A stretch of DNA of 64,000 nt from Nocardioides renjunii (GTDB taxonomy: Bacteria; Actinomycetota; Actinomycetes; Propionibacteriales; Nocardioidaceae). The first letter of the stretch is position 1. Each line of letters begins with the position of its first letter. This document shows positions 16,184-25,022 of the stretch, piece after piece. The stretch lies in contig NZ_CP141058.1 in the NCBI RefSeq assembly GCF_034661175.1, forward strand, positions 2,480,001-2,544,000, in the 5' to 3' direction. The notes beneath the pieces are model-generated. The model saw only the letters and a program-made list of their open reading frames with translations, made no database searches and was not told the origin of the DNA. Both the position numbers and the translations under genes were made by a program.

Positions 16184-16958
16184 CCCCGACGGCGACGCGT
16201 CCGCTGACGTCCTCGTCGACGACCACGTCGACCAGCAGGCCGGCGCCCTGCATCGCCGCGGCGGTCAGCGGCGCCTGGTGCGCGCTGGTCTCCACGAGCA
16301 GCACCCCTCCCGGCGCCAGCCAGTCGCGGGCGCCGGCGGCGAGCCGCCGGTGGACCTCCACCCCGTCCCCTCCGCCGTCCAGCGCGGCGTGCGGCTCGTG
16401 GTCGCGGGCCTCGGGCGGCATGTCACCGATCCGGTCCGTGGGGACGTAGGGGGCGTTGGCGGCCAGCACGTCGACGCGCCCGCGCAGACGCGGGGGCAAC
16501 GCCTCGAAGAGGTCGCCGAGGTGGACCCGGGCGCCCGGCGCGTTGAGACGCGCGCAGGCCAGCGCCTCCCGGCTGACGTCGGCGGCGTGCACCTCGACCG
16601 CACCCTCGACCGCACCCTCGAGACAGGCGGCGACCGGGGCCACGCCGCAGCACATCTCCACCACGACGACCGGCGCTCTCCCGGAGTGCTCGCGGGCCGC
16701 GACGTGCGCGAGGGTCGTCCGCGCCAGCAGCTCGGTGCGACGCCGCGGGACGAACACCCCGGGCGCCACGGCGAGGCGGCGCCCCAGGAAGGCGGCCCAC
16801 CCCAGCACGAGCTCGAGCGGCTCGCCGGCGACGCGTCGCCCGACGAGGGCGTCGAGCTCCGCAGCCGACACCGCGGCCTCCCCGAGCAGGGCGGCCTCCT
16901 CCTCGGCCCACACGCATCCGGCCGCCCGCAACCGGGCGACGACAGCGGGACCGGTCAC
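16155..16958 (-). CDS. HemK/PrmC-like protein N5-glutamine methyltransferase (putative)
   Basis: 267 residues from GTG 16958, which overlaps the SixA stop as GTGA. The Rossmann methyltransferase core reads VVVEMCCGVAPVAACL (AdoMet-binding; the usual GTGSG is CCGVA), EVHAADVSREALACARLN and RVDVLAANAPYVPTDRI. The catalytic NPPY is NAPY, and the N-terminal helical domain (VVARLRAAGCVWAEEEAALL) is shorter than in true PrmC. It fits the actinobacterial group labelled putative N5-glutamine methyltransferase. Whether it modifies release factors is doubtful because of these changes. Confidence 0.82.
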   Translation of the reverse strand: MTGPAVVARLRAAGCVWAEEEAALLGEAAVSAAELDALVGRRVAGEPLELVLGWAAFLGRRLAVAPGVFVPRRRTELLARTTLAHVAAREHSGRAPVVVVEMCCGVAPVAACLEGAVEGAVEVHAADVSREALACARLNAPGARVHLGDLFEALPPRLRGRVDVLAANAPYVPTDRIGDMPPEARDHEPHAALDGGGDGVEVHRRLAAGARDWLAPGGVLLVETSAHQAPLTAAAMQGAGLLVDVVVDEDVSGRVAVGVSPAAGEPG

Positions 16959-17497
16959 GCGTCCCCGGCGTGGAAGGCCTCGAGGCGACCCGTTCCCGGG
17001 CCCAGCTCGCTCCACGGTCCGCTGACGACGAACACCGCGACGGCGCCCGGCGGGAAGCCGCGCGTGAGCATGCCGGTCGTCGCCTCGTCGTCGCCGTCAC
17101 CGTCGTCGAGCAGCTCCGCGAGCGACGCCATCGTCGGGTTGTGGCCGACGGCCACGAGGGTCGTCGTGGCCGGGTCGGTCTCGCGGAGCAGGTCGAACGC
17201 GGAGTCGGCGCTGGCGGCGTAGAGGCCCGCCGAGAGCCCCGGTCGGCAGTCCCAGCCGGCGGCCGCCGCGACCTCCTCCCACGTCTGCCGGGTGCGCAGC
17301 GCGTCGGAGACGAGGGCGGCGTCCGGCTCCACGCCCTGCTGGGCGAGCCAGCGACCGGCACCCTCGGCCTCGGCCCGGCCGCGGTCGGCGAGGGCGCGGT
17401 CGTGGTCCGACGCGGCCATCCCCTCCGCCTTCGCGTGGCGCATGACCACCAGCCTCCGCGGCCCGCCGCCCGATCGCTCCTGCGCTGGCTCCTGCAT
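16955..17497 (-). CDS. SixA-type histidine phosphatase
   Basis: 180 residues of the histidine phosphatase (phosphoglycerate mutase-like) superfamily. RRLVVMRHAKAEG carries the catalytic RHG-type motif with phospho-acceptor His21; VSDALRTRQTWEEV supplies the second Arg; and LVAVGHNPTMASL supplies the second His. E. coli SixA acts on phospho-His in the nitrogen phosphotransferase system; the substrate here is unknown. The ATG (17497) is 33 bp from the divergent cyanophycinase start, so the two promoters overlap. Translation continues into the methyltransferase gene through a GTGA overlap. Confidence 0.88.
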   Translation of the reverse strand: MQEPAQERSGGGPRRLVVMRHAKAEGMAASDHDRALADRGRAEAEGAGRWLAQQGVEPDAALVSDALRTRQTWEEVAAAAGWDCRPGLSAGLYAASADSAFDLLRETDPATTTLVAVGHNPTMASLAELLDDGDGDDEATTGMLTRGFPPGAVAVFVVSGPWSELGPGTGRLEAFHAGDA

Positions 17498-17530
17498 GGG
17501 TCCACCTTTCCAGCCGCTAGCCTGCCTGTC

Positions 17531-18526
17531 ATGCCCAGGGGACCGCTCATGATCATCGGTGGCGCCGAGGACAAGGTGCGCAAGCCCACCATCCTCAAGC
17601 ACTTCGTCGCCCTGGCCGGAGGCCCGGACGCGCGCATCGCCGTGATCCCCACGGCGTCCTCGCTCGGGCGCGAGGTCGTCGACGTCTACGACGCGCTGTT
17701 CACCAAGTTCGGCGCCGCGCACGTGGACGCCGTACGCCCCGAGTCGCGCGACGAGGCGCAGGACGCGGCACTGGTGAAGGTCCTCGACGAGGCCACCGCG
17801 GTGTTCATGACGGGCGGCAACCAGCTCAAGCTGTCGGCCATCGTGTGCGGCACGCCAGTGGGCGACGCGATCCTGCGCGCCCACGAGCGCGGGGCCGTCG
17901 TCGCGGGCACCTCCGCGGGTGCCAGCATCCAGTCCTCGCACATGGTCGCCTTCGGCGTCGGAGGGGCCACGCCCAAGCAGCGAATGACGCAGGTGGCGGC
18001 GGGACTCGGCCTCGTCCAGGACACCGTCATCGACCAGCACTTCGACCAGCGCAACCGCTACGGCCGGCTGCTGATGATCGTCGCGCAGAGCCCGCAGCTG
18101 CTGGGCATCGGTGTCGACGAGGACACCTGCGGCCTCGTCGAGGACGTCGACGGCGACCTGGTCATGCGCGTGCTCGGCAAGGGCGCGGTCACGGTGTTCG
18201 ACGGGTCGCGGATGGTCTCCAACGCCTACGAGGCCACCCGCTCCTCCCCCCTCCTGGCCAGCGGGGTGGTGTTCCACACCCTGCCGGAGGGCGTCGTGTT
18301 CAACCTGACCACCCGCTCCCTGGTGGCGCGCGAGGCGGCCGTCGCCCAGGAGGACGCCGAGGAGCTGGCCGAGGCCGGCCGCGACCTGCGCCAGCTCGCC
18401 CGCGACATCGCGGCCGCCGACGCCGCCCCGGCAGCGATCCGCCGCCGGCTCAAGCTGCGCCGCTCGTCCCCGCGGCCCGGAACCACCTCCACCCCCGACC
18501 CGCAGGAGGACCCGACCCATGAGTGA
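17531..18526 (+). CDS. cphB: cyanophycinase
   Basis: 331 residues. It cleaves the storage polymer cyanophycin (poly-Asp backbone with Arg side chains) to beta-Asp-Arg dipeptides. It is a class I amidotransferase-like serine peptidase: MIIGGAEDK at the N-terminus, FMTGGNQLKL, and the nucleophile elbow GTSAGAS (Ser128), with the VIDQHFDQRNRYGRL helix also conserved. It lacks a signal peptide, so it acts on cytoplasmic granules. The C-terminal 60 residues are charged and low-complexity. TAGCCT (17518-17523) ends 7 nt before the ATG. The last 8 nt overlap the start of cphA, so degradation and synthesis genes are co-expressed. Confidence 0.95.
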   Translation: MPRGPLMIIGGAEDKVRKPTILKHFVALAGGPDARIAVIPTASSLGREVVDVYDALFTKFGAAHVDAVRPESRDEAQDAALVKVLDEATAVFMTGGNQLKLSAIVCGTPVGDAILRAHERGAVVAGTSAGASIQSSHMVAFGVGGATPKQRMTQVAAGLGLVQDTVIDQHFDQRNRYGRLLMIVAQSPQLLGIGVDEDTCGLVEDVDGDLVMRVLGKGAVTVFDGSRMVSNAYEATRSSPLLASGVVFHTLPEGVVFNLTTRSLVAREAAVAQEDAEELAEAGRDLRQLARDIAAADAAPAAIRRRLKLRRSSPRPGTTSTPDPQEDPTHE

Positions 18527-21293
18527 GCGCCCCACCCCCGACCTCGAGATCGCCGAGACGCGCGTCTACCGCGGCGCCAACGTCTGGTCCTACGACAAGT
18601 CGATCCACCTGGTGGTGGACCTGGGCTCGCTCGAGCAGTTCCCGACCAACACCCTCCCGGGCTTCTCCGACGACCTGGTCGCGATGCTGCCGGGCCTGCG
18701 CGAGCACTCCTGCTCCCGGGGGCGGCGCGGCGGCTTCGTCGAGCGGCTCAACGAGGGCACCTGGCTCGGCCACGTCGCCGAGCACGTCGCCCTCGCGCTG
18801 CAGCAGCTGGTCGGCCACGACATCCGCCGCGGGAAGACCCGGCAGGTCAAGGGGCAGCCCGGCCGCTACAACGTCATCTACGGCTACGTCGACGAGAACG
18901 TCGGCCTCACCGCCGGCCGCCTGGCCGTCCGGCTGGTCAACCACCTCGTCGAGGGCGACCCCGACTTCGACTGGGAGACCGAGCGCGACGACTTCATCCG
19001 CCGCGCCGAGCGGACGGCGTTCGGCCCCTCCACGCAGGCGATCGTCGACGAGGCGGTCTCGCGCGACATCCCCTGGATCCGGCTCAACCAGTACTCCCTC
19101 GTCCAGCTCGGCCAGGGCGTGCACGCCAAGCGGATCCGCGCCACCATGACCTCGGAGACGTCCTCCATCGCGGTCGACATCGCCTCCGACAAGGACCTCA
19201 CCACCAAGCTCCTCGGCGCCGCCGGGCTGCCGGTGCCCAAGCAGGAGTCCGTGCGCACCGAGGACCAGGCGGTGGCCGCCGCACGGCGGATCGGCTACCC
19301 CGTCGTGCTCAAGCCGCTGGACGGCAACCACGGCCGCGGGGTCTGCCTCGACCTGCAGGACGAGGCCGACGTACGCGCCGCGTTCCCGATCGCCGAGGGG
19401 CAGTCGCGCCGCGGCAACGTCATCGTCGAGTCGTTCGTGACCGGCAAGGACTACCGCTGCCTCATCATCGACGGCCGCATGGTCGCCATCGCCGAGCGGG
19501 TGCCCGCCTCGGTGACCGGCGACGGAACCTCCACCGTCGAGCAGCTCGTCGACCTCACCAACGCCGACCCCCGGCGCGGCGTCGGCCACGAGAAGGTCCT
19601 CACCCGGATCAAGGTCGACGACGCCGCGCTCGAGGTGCTCGCCGACCAGGGCCACTCGCTGGACTCGGTGCCCGCCGAGGGCGAGATGGTCAAGCTCGCG
19701 CTGACCGGCAACATGTCGACCGGCGGCATCTCGATCGACCGCACATTCGAGGCCCACCCCGAGAACGTCGAGATCGCCGAGGAGGCCGCCCGCATGGTGG
19801 GCCTCGACATCGCCGGCATCGACTTCATCTGCCCCGACATCACCGAGCCCGTGCGCGAGGCCGGCGGGGCCATCTGCGAGGTCAACGCGGCCCCGGGCTT
19901 CCGGATGCACACGCACCCGACGATCGGCGAGCCGCAGTTCATCGCCAAGCCCGTCGTCGACATGCTCTTCCCGCCGGGCGCCCCGTCGCGGATCCCGATC
20001 GTGGCCGTCACCGGCACCAACGGCAAGACCACCACGAGCCGGATGATCAGCCACATCTTCAAGGGCATGGGCCGCAAGGTCGGCATGACCTCCACCGACG
20101 GCGTCGTGATCGACGAGCGCCTCGTCATCCGCGCCGACGCGTCGGGGCCGCGCTCGGCACGGATGGTGCTGCAGAACCCGCGCGTCGACTTCGCCGTCTT
20201 CGAGGTCGCCCGCGGCGGCATCCTCCGCGAGGGTCTCGGCTACGAGCGCAACGACGTCGCGGTCGTGCTCAACGTCCAGCCCGACCACCTCGGCCTGCGC
20301 GGGATCGACACCGTCGAGCAGCTCGCGGACGTCAAGGCCGTCATCGTCGAGGCGGTGCCGCGCGACGGGCACGCGGTCCTCAACGCCGACGACCCGCTCG
20401 TGCGTGAGATGCGGCGGCGCTGCTCGGGCCAGGTCGTGTGGTTCTCCATGGAGGAGCCCGGCAGCGAGGTGCGCGACATGATCGACGCCCACTGCCGCCG
20501 CGGCGGCAAGGCCATCGTCCTCAACCCCACCGAGCGTGGCGAGATGATGGTCGTCCAGCACGGCCGCCGCGAGATGCAGCTGGCCTGGACCCACCTGCTG
20601 CCCGCGACCTTCAGCGGCCGGGCGCGGATGAACGTGCAGAACGCCCTCGCCGCGGCGGCGGCCGCCTTCGCCGCCGGTGCGCCGCTGCACGACATCCGCC
20701 AGGGCCTGCGCACGTTCTCGACCAACTACTACCTCTCCCCCGGCCGCCTCAACGAGGTCGAGGTCAACGGCGTCAACGTGATCGTCGACTACTGCCACAA
20801 CGCGCCGGGCATGAAGATGCTGGGCGACTTCGTGGACCGCGTCGGGGAGTCCCTGGAGTCCTCGCACGACCTGGCCCGTCCGTCGCGGATCGGCATCATC
20901 GCCACCGCCGGCGACCGGCGCGACCAGGACATGCGCGAGCTCGGCCACATCGCCGCGCAGCACTTCGACGTCTGCATCGTGCGCGAGGACGTCGCGCTGC
21001 GCGGGCGCGAGCGCGGCGCCACCGCCAACCTGGTGCTCGACGGCCTACGCACCGCGATGGACGAGGGGGCGCGCTGCAAGCAGGTCGAGCTGTGCCTCGA
21101 CGAGATCGAGGCCGTGCGGCACGCGATGAGCCGCGCCAACCGCGGCGACCTGGTCGTCGTGTGCGTGGACAAGCACGCCGAGGTCATGTCGGAGCTGGAG
21201 AACTGGTCCGACGTGGCGCAGGCCGGCTCCGTGGGCAACCCCGACGCCCCCTCCGCCGATCCCGACTACTCGCCCCAGGCGACCGACGCGTGA
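18519..21293 (+). CDS. cphA: cyanophycin synthetase
   Basis: 924 residues. It polymerises Asp and Arg into cyanophycin using ATP. Three parts are visible: the N-terminal domain (about 1-160, VYRGANVWSYDKSIHLVVDL, then RYNVIYGYVDENVGLTAGRLAVRLVNHL); the ATP-grasp domain (about 215-480, VVLKPLDGNHGRGVCL, GKDYRCLIIDGRMVAIAERVPA, ICEVNAAPGFRMH), which adds Asp; and the Mur-ligase-like domain (about 490-890, P-loop GTNGKT at 499-504, EVARGGILREGLGY, VQPDHLGLRGIDTVEQLADVK), which adds Arg. A short disordered Pro/Asp-rich tail is extra. The ATG overlaps the end of cphB by 8 nt (ATGAGTGA). Confidence 0.96.
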   Translation: MSERPTPDLEIAETRVYRGANVWSYDKSIHLVVDLGSLEQFPTNTLPGFSDDLVAMLPGLREHSCSRGRRGGFVERLNEGTWLGHVAEHVALALQQLVGHDIRRGKTRQVKGQPGRYNVIYGYVDENVGLTAGRLAVRLVNHLVEGDPDFDWETERDDFIRRAERTAFGPSTQAIVDEAVSRDIPWIRLNQYSLVQLGQGVHAKRIRATMTSETSSIAVDIASDKDLTTKLLGAAGLPVPKQESVRTEDQAVAAARRIGYPVVLKPLDGNHGRGVCLDLQDEADVRAAFPIAEGQSRRGNVIVESFVTGKDYRCLIIDGRMVAIAERVPASVTGDGTSTVEQLVDLTNADPRRGVGHEKVLTRIKVDDAALEVLADQGHSLDSVPAEGEMVKLALTGNMSTGGISIDRTFEAHPENVEIAEEAARMVGLDIAGIDFICPDITEPVREAGGAICEVNAAPGFRMHTHPTIGEPQFIAKPVVDMLFPPGAPSRIPIVAVTGTNGKTTTSRMISHIFKGMGRKVGMTSTDGVVIDERLVIRADASGPRSARMVLQNPRVDFAVFEVARGGILREGLGYERNDVAVVLNVQPDHLGLRGIDTVEQLADVKAVIVEAVPRDGHAVLNADDPLVREMRRRCSGQVVWFSMEEPGSEVRDMIDAHCRRGGKAIVLNPTERGEMMVVQHGRREMQLAWTHLLPATFSGRARMNVQNALAAAAAAFAAGAPLHDIRQGLRTFSTNYYLSPGRLNEVEVNGVNVIVDYCHNAPGMKMLGDFVDRVGESLESSHDLARPSRIGIIATAGDRRDQDMRELGHIAAQHFDVCIVREDVALRGRERGATANLVLDGLRTAMDEGARCKQVELCLDEIEAVRHAMSRANRGDLVVVCVDKHAEVMSELENWSDVAQAGSVGNPDAPSADPDYSPQATDA

Positions 21294-21304
21294 CGGCGGC
21301 CTGA

Positions 21305-21670
21305 GTGCGGCTCCTCGACCTCTCCGACCTGCCCCACCGCCCCATCGAGGCCCACGGCAGCCGCGGCTTCTCGGTGGGCGCCTTCGGGATCAGCGCAGAC
21401 GCGCACCTGATCGCCGTCAGCCTGGCGGCGGGCGGCACCATCGGCCGCCACCCGGCCGCCGGACGCCAGCTGCTGGTCGTGCTCTCCGGCGAGGCCGAGG
21501 TGAGCGGCGCCGAGCTGACCGTACGACGGATCGGCCCCGGCCAGGCCGCCGTCTGGGAGCCCGGCGAGGTGCACGAGACGCGCTCGCCGTCGGGCATGTC
21601 GGGCCTCATCGTCGAGGGTGACCTCGACATCGGCGCGCCCGGCGAGCAGGTCGACCCCGGGGACGTCTGA
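21305..21670 (+). CDS. cupin domain protein
   Basis: 121 residues, a single small cupin barrel: GGTIGRHPAAGRQLLVVLSGEAEVSG (motif 1 region), then RIGPGQAAVWEPGEVHETRSPSGMSGLIVEG (motif 2). The metal-ligand set is reduced (His in GRHP and in EVHET). The GTG start is 12 nt after the cphA stop, so it is probably the third gene of a cphB-cphA-cupin transcript. A role in cyanophycin metabolism is only inferred from position. It converges with the Mur-ligase-like gene, with 4 nt between the stops. Confidence 0.82.
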   Translation: MRLLDLSDLPHRPIEAHGSRGFSVGAFGISADAHLIAVSLAAGGTIGRHPAAGRQLLVVLSGEAEVSGAELTVRRIGPGQAAVWEPGEVHETRSPSGMSGLIVEGDLDIGAPGEQVDPGDV

Positions 21671-21674
21671 GTCG

Positions 21675-23384
21675 TCAGGCTCCGCTCACGGGGGCCGGGA
21701 CGGCGGCCGCGCGCACCTTGCGCGACAGGACCTCCGGGGTGTCCGGGGCGCCGTCGTGCACGGCGAGCCAGTCGTACGCCTCCTGCCGCTCCGCGTGGCA
21801 CATCAGTCCCACGACGTCGCCGGGCCGGGCCTGCGCGACGAGCGCGGCGAGGCACTCCACCTCCGTGCGGTGGGTCTCGATGTCGGTGACACCCACGCGG
21901 GCGGCACCGGCCCGGAGCAGGACGTCGATCTCCTCCATGGTGCGGCCGCGGAGGTACCACTCCTTGTGCCCGATGGCGACCACGTCGCTGCCCTTCGCAC
22001 CGATCTCGCCGAGCGCGTCGATGAGCTCGTCGGTCCGGTCACCCACGGCACCGAGGCCGAGCAGCAGGCGTGCGCCGGGGCGGCGTACGCCCGCCATGAT
22101 CTCGAGCAGCGCCTCGAGGCCGGCCTCGTTGTGGGCGAGGTCCATGACGACGGAGACCTCGCCGGGGAGCGAGAAGAAGTTCATCCGCCCCGGGTTGTGC
22201 TCGGCGTCCGGCCGGAACGACCGCAGGCCCTCGACCACGTGCTCCCGGGCCAGCCCGATGGCCAGGGCGGCCGACGCCGCGGCGAGGGCGTTCTCGATGT
22301 TGAAGCGGGACAGCCCGGCCAGGGTCATCGGCACGTCGACGAGCTCGACGAGCGGGTCCGGGTCGGCCCCGGGCACCAGGACGGTGACCCAGCCGTCGAT
22401 GACCGTGGTCGCGCGGCCCCCGCTGCCGAGCACGTCGCGCACGGCGGGCGAGTCGGGGTCGCGGCTGAAGACCCAGGGCTGGGCGACGATGACGGACCGC
22501 ATCGCGAGGACGCGGGGGTCGTCGCCGTTGAGCACGGCCCAGCCGTCGCGGCGGGTGATCCGCGGGACCACCGACTTCACCTCGGCGAGCTGGTCGACGG
22601 TGTCGATGCCCTGCAGCCCGAGGTGGTCGGCGGTGACGTTGGTGACCACGGAGACGTCGTTGCGGGTGATCCCGATGCCCTTGAGCAGGATGCCGCCGCG
22701 GGCGGTCTCGGTGACCGCGAGCTGGACCCCGTCGAGGCCGAGGGCGCGGGCCGCGCCGGACGGGCCGGAGTAGTCCCCCGCTTCGACCAGCAGGCCGTCG
22801 CGGTAGATGCCGTCGGTGTTGGACCAGCCGACCACGAGCCCGCTGGTGCGGGCGACGTGGGCGATCATCCGGCTGGTGGTGGTCTTGCCGTTGGTGCCGG
22901 TCACCGCCACCACGGGGATGCGGGGCGTGATCGTGGCGGGACGAGTGCCCCTCTCCGCGGTGGCGACCTCCTGCGCGGCGGCGCTCACCGCCGCCTCCAC
23001 GTCGCCGGTCGTCAGGGCGTCGAGTGCGTGCGCGACCGCCTCGCCGAGCGCGCGGGCCCGGCCGCGGTTGCGCCACGGGTAGGCGACGACGAGCACTTCG
23101 GGGTCGGAGGTCGGGCGGACCCGCACCGCGAGCCGCCGGGTGCCGGCCTCACCCGCGATGGCGCGGACCAGCCGCTCGACGGCGCGCAGGGCGAAGCGCT
23201 GGCGGAAGCCCGAGCCGGCCGCACCGGGGCGGGTGGTGCGCAGCCCGATGCGGCGGGCCAGGCGCAGCACGGTGTCGTCGCCGGCCTCGGTGATCGTCGA
23301 GACGTCGAGGGTCAGCTTCACCGCGGCGCGCGGGAAGTAGAGGTTGGGGCCTTCGAGGACGCGCAGCTCGACGAGTGAGGTCAC
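21675..23384 (-). CDS. CphA-like Mur ligase lacking the ATP-grasp domain
   Basis: 569 residues. Residues 1-125 resemble the N-terminal domain of cyanophycin synthetase (VELRVLEGPNLYFPRAAVKLTLDV; VLVVAYPWRNRGRARALGEAVAHAL), but the about 260-residue ATP-grasp domain is missing. The Mur ligase domain follows directly: P-loop TGTNGKTTTSRMI (about 162-174), TETARGGILLKGIGITRNDVSVVTNVTADHLGLQGIDTVDQLAEVKSVV, and a C-terminal domain with VVMDLAHNEAGLEALL. It should form an ATP-dependent amide bond between an amino acid and an acidic acceptor; neither is known. GTG start at 23384 with TAGTTT ending 6 nt upstream, so it may have its own leaderless transcript although it follows fabI. It lies tail to tail with the cphB-cphA-cupin unit. 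Confidence 0.85.
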   Translation of the reverse strand: MTSLVELRVLEGPNLYFPRAAVKLTLDVSTITEAGDDTVLRLARRIGLRTTRPGAAGSGFRQRFALRAVERLVRAIAGEAGTRRLAVRVRPTSDPEVLVVAYPWRNRGRARALGEAVAHALDALTTGDVEAAVSAAAQEVATAERGTRPATITPRIPVVAVTGTNGKTTTSRMIAHVARTSGLVVGWSNTDGIYRDGLLVEAGDYSGPSGAARALGLDGVQLAVTETARGGILLKGIGITRNDVSVVTNVTADHLGLQGIDTVDQLAEVKSVVPRITRRDGWAVLNGDDPRVLAMRSVIVAQPWVFSRDPDSPAVRDVLGSGGRATTVIDGWVTVLVPGADPDPLVELVDVPMTLAGLSRFNIENALAAASAALAIGLAREHVVEGLRSFRPDAEHNPGRMNFFSLPGEVSVVMDLAHNEAGLEALLEIMAGVRRPGARLLLGLGAVGDRTDELIDALGEIGAKGSDVVAIGHKEWYLRGRTMEEIDVLLRAGAARVGVTDIETHRTEVECLAALVAQARPGDVVGLMCHAERQEAYDWLAVHDGAPDTPEVLSRKVRAAAVPAPVSGA

Positions 23385-23415
23385 CGGGGGAAACTACCGA
23401 ACCGGCGAGCGCCTC

Positions 23416-24186
23416 CTACAGGCCCATCGCGTGGAAGCCGCCGTCGACGTGGACGATCTCGCCGGTGGTCGCTGGGAAGAAGTCGCTGAGCAGCGCGCAC
23501 ACCGCCTGCGCCGTCGGCCGGTGGTCGGTCTCGTCCCACCCCAGCGGGGCGCGGTCCTTCCACGACGACTCGAGGTCCTCGAACCCCGGGATGGCCTTGG
23601 CGGCCAGCGTCTTGAGCGGTCCGGCCGACACGAGGTTGCAGCGGATGCCGTCGGGGCCGAGGTCGCGGGCGAGGTAGCGGGAGGTGTTCTCCAGCGCCGC
23701 CTTCGCCACGCCCATCCAGTCGTACGCCGGCCACGCGGTGGTGGCGTCGAAGGTGAGCCCGACGATCGACCCGCCCTGCGACATCAGCGGCCTGGTGGCC
23801 ACGGCCAGCGACTTGAGGGAGTAGGCGGAGACCTGGACGGCCTGCGCCACGTCCTCCCAGGGGCCCTCCATGAACTTGCCGCCGAGCAGCGTCTCGGGGT
23901 TGCCGTAGGCGATGGAGTGGACCACGCCGTCGAGGCCGTCGACGTGCTCGCGCACCTGGTCGGCCAGCCCGGCGAGGTGGTCCTCGTCGGTGACGTCGAG
24001 CTCCAGGACCGGCGGCTCCTGCGGCAGCCGCCTGGCGATGCGCCGGGTGATGCCGAGCGCCCGGCCGAAGTTGGAGATCAGCACCGTGGCGCCCTGCTCC
24101 TGCGCGACCTTCGCGGTCGCGAAGCCGATCGAGCTGTCCATCGTCACGCCGGCGACGAGGATGCGCTTGCCGTCGAGGATTCCCAT
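23416..24186 (-). CDS. fabI: enoyl-[acyl-carrier-protein] reductase (InhA/FabI type)
   Basis: 256 residues. The NADH-dependent last step of fatty acid elongation. The sequence is InhA-like: MGILDGKRILVAGVTMDSSIGFATAKVAQEQGA (cofactor loop), HSIAYG, GLTFDATTAWPAYDWMGVAKAALE (catalytic Tyr and Lys separated by six residues) and AGPLKTLAAKAIPGF (substrate loop). The ATG at 24186 starts exactly at the conserved N-terminus. fabG lies 58 bp upstream on the same strand, the same order as the mycobacterial fabG1-inhA operon. The spacer between them is rich in GTGC repeats. Confidence 0.95.
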   Translation of the reverse strand: MGILDGKRILVAGVTMDSSIGFATAKVAQEQGATVLISNFGRALGITRRIARRLPQEPPVLELDVTDEDHLAGLADQVREHVDGLDGVVHSIAYGNPETLLGGKFMEGPWEDVAQAVQVSAYSLKSLAVATRPLMSQGGSIVGLTFDATTAWPAYDWMGVAKAALENTSRYLARDLGPDGIRCNLVSAGPLKTLAAKAIPGFEDLESSWKDRAPLGWDETDHRPTAQAVCALLSDFFPATTGEIVHVDGGFHAMGL

Positions 24187-24244
24187 GTGCGTGTGTCCCT
24201 TCGTGTGCGTGCTGGCGTGCGTGCGGGCTGCGTGGGGCGGGTGG

Positions 24245-24970
24245 TCAGTGGCCCATGCCGAGGCCGCCGTCGACGGGGATGACCGCACCCGTGACGTACG
24301 CCGCCCCGTCGGAGGCCAGCCACGTGACCGCCGATGCCACCTCGGTCGGCGACGCGTAGCGGCCCAGCGGCACCTGCGCCTTGATCGCGGCTCGCTGCTC
24401 GTCGGTGAGGACGTCGGTCATGTCGGTCTCGACGAAGCCGGGCGCCACGACGTTGGTGGTGATCGAGCGGCTGCCGAGCTCGCGGGCGAGCGAGCGGGCG
24501 ACGCCGACGAGGCCCGCCTTGGAGGCGGCGTAGTTGACCTGACCGGCCGAGCCGAGGAGCCCGACCACCGACGAGATGAGGATGATGCGACCGCGGCGCT
24601 GGCGCAGCATCCCCTTCGCGGCGCGCTTGGCCAGGCGGAAGGTGCCGGTGAGGTTGGTGTCGATCACCGACGACCAGTCCTCCTCGCTCATCCGGAGCAG
24701 CAGCGTGTCCTTGGTGATCCCGGCGTTGGCGACGAGCACCTCGACCGGGCCGTAGGCCTCCTCGACCTGGGCGAAGGCCGCCTCGACGGCCGCGCCGTCG
24801 GTGATGTCGCAGCGCACGTCGAGCGCCCCGTCGGGCGCACCGCCGTTGCGGGTCGTCACGGCGACGCGGTCACCCTGGGCCAGGAACGCCTCGGCGATCG
24901 CGCGGCCGATGCCGCGGTTGCCGCCGGTGACCAGGACGGTGCGGGGAGTGGACTCGGAAATGTCGCTCAC
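24245..24970 (-). CDS. fabG: 3-oxoacyl-[acyl-carrier-protein] reductase
   Basis: 241 residues, a classical short-chain dehydrogenase: TGGNRGIGRAIAEAF (NADP site), VANAGIT, ILISSVVGLLGSAGQVNYAASKAGLVG (catalytic Ser, Tyr-x-x-x-Lys) and VAPGFVETDMT. It reduces beta-ketoacyl-ACP in fatty acid synthesis and is the first gene of the fabG-fabI pair. The start is GTG 24970; TAGCGT ends 8 nt before it, again a leaderless-like arrangement. Confidence 0.95.
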   Translation of the reverse strand: MSDISESTPRTVLVTGGNRGIGRAIAEAFLAQGDRVAVTTRNGGAPDGALDVRCDITDGAAVEAAFAQVEEAYGPVEVLVANAGITKDTLLLRMSEEDWSSVIDTNLTGTFRLAKRAAKGMLRQRRGRIILISSVVGLLGSAGQVNYAASKAGLVGVARSLARELGSRSITTNVVAPGFVETDMTDVLTDEQRAAIKAQVPLGRYASPTEVASAVTWLASDGAAYVTGAVIPVDGGLGMGH

Positions 24971-25022
24971 GCCTTCCGACGCTAGTGATTACCGGGGGGT
25001 AGGCGGAATCCCACGGTCGGGC

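Noticed and set aside
18450..20963. 837-codon minus-strand open frame opposite cphA
   Set aside because: Antisense to a strongly conserved synthetase. The composition is that of a reverse shadow, with no recognisable domain or start.
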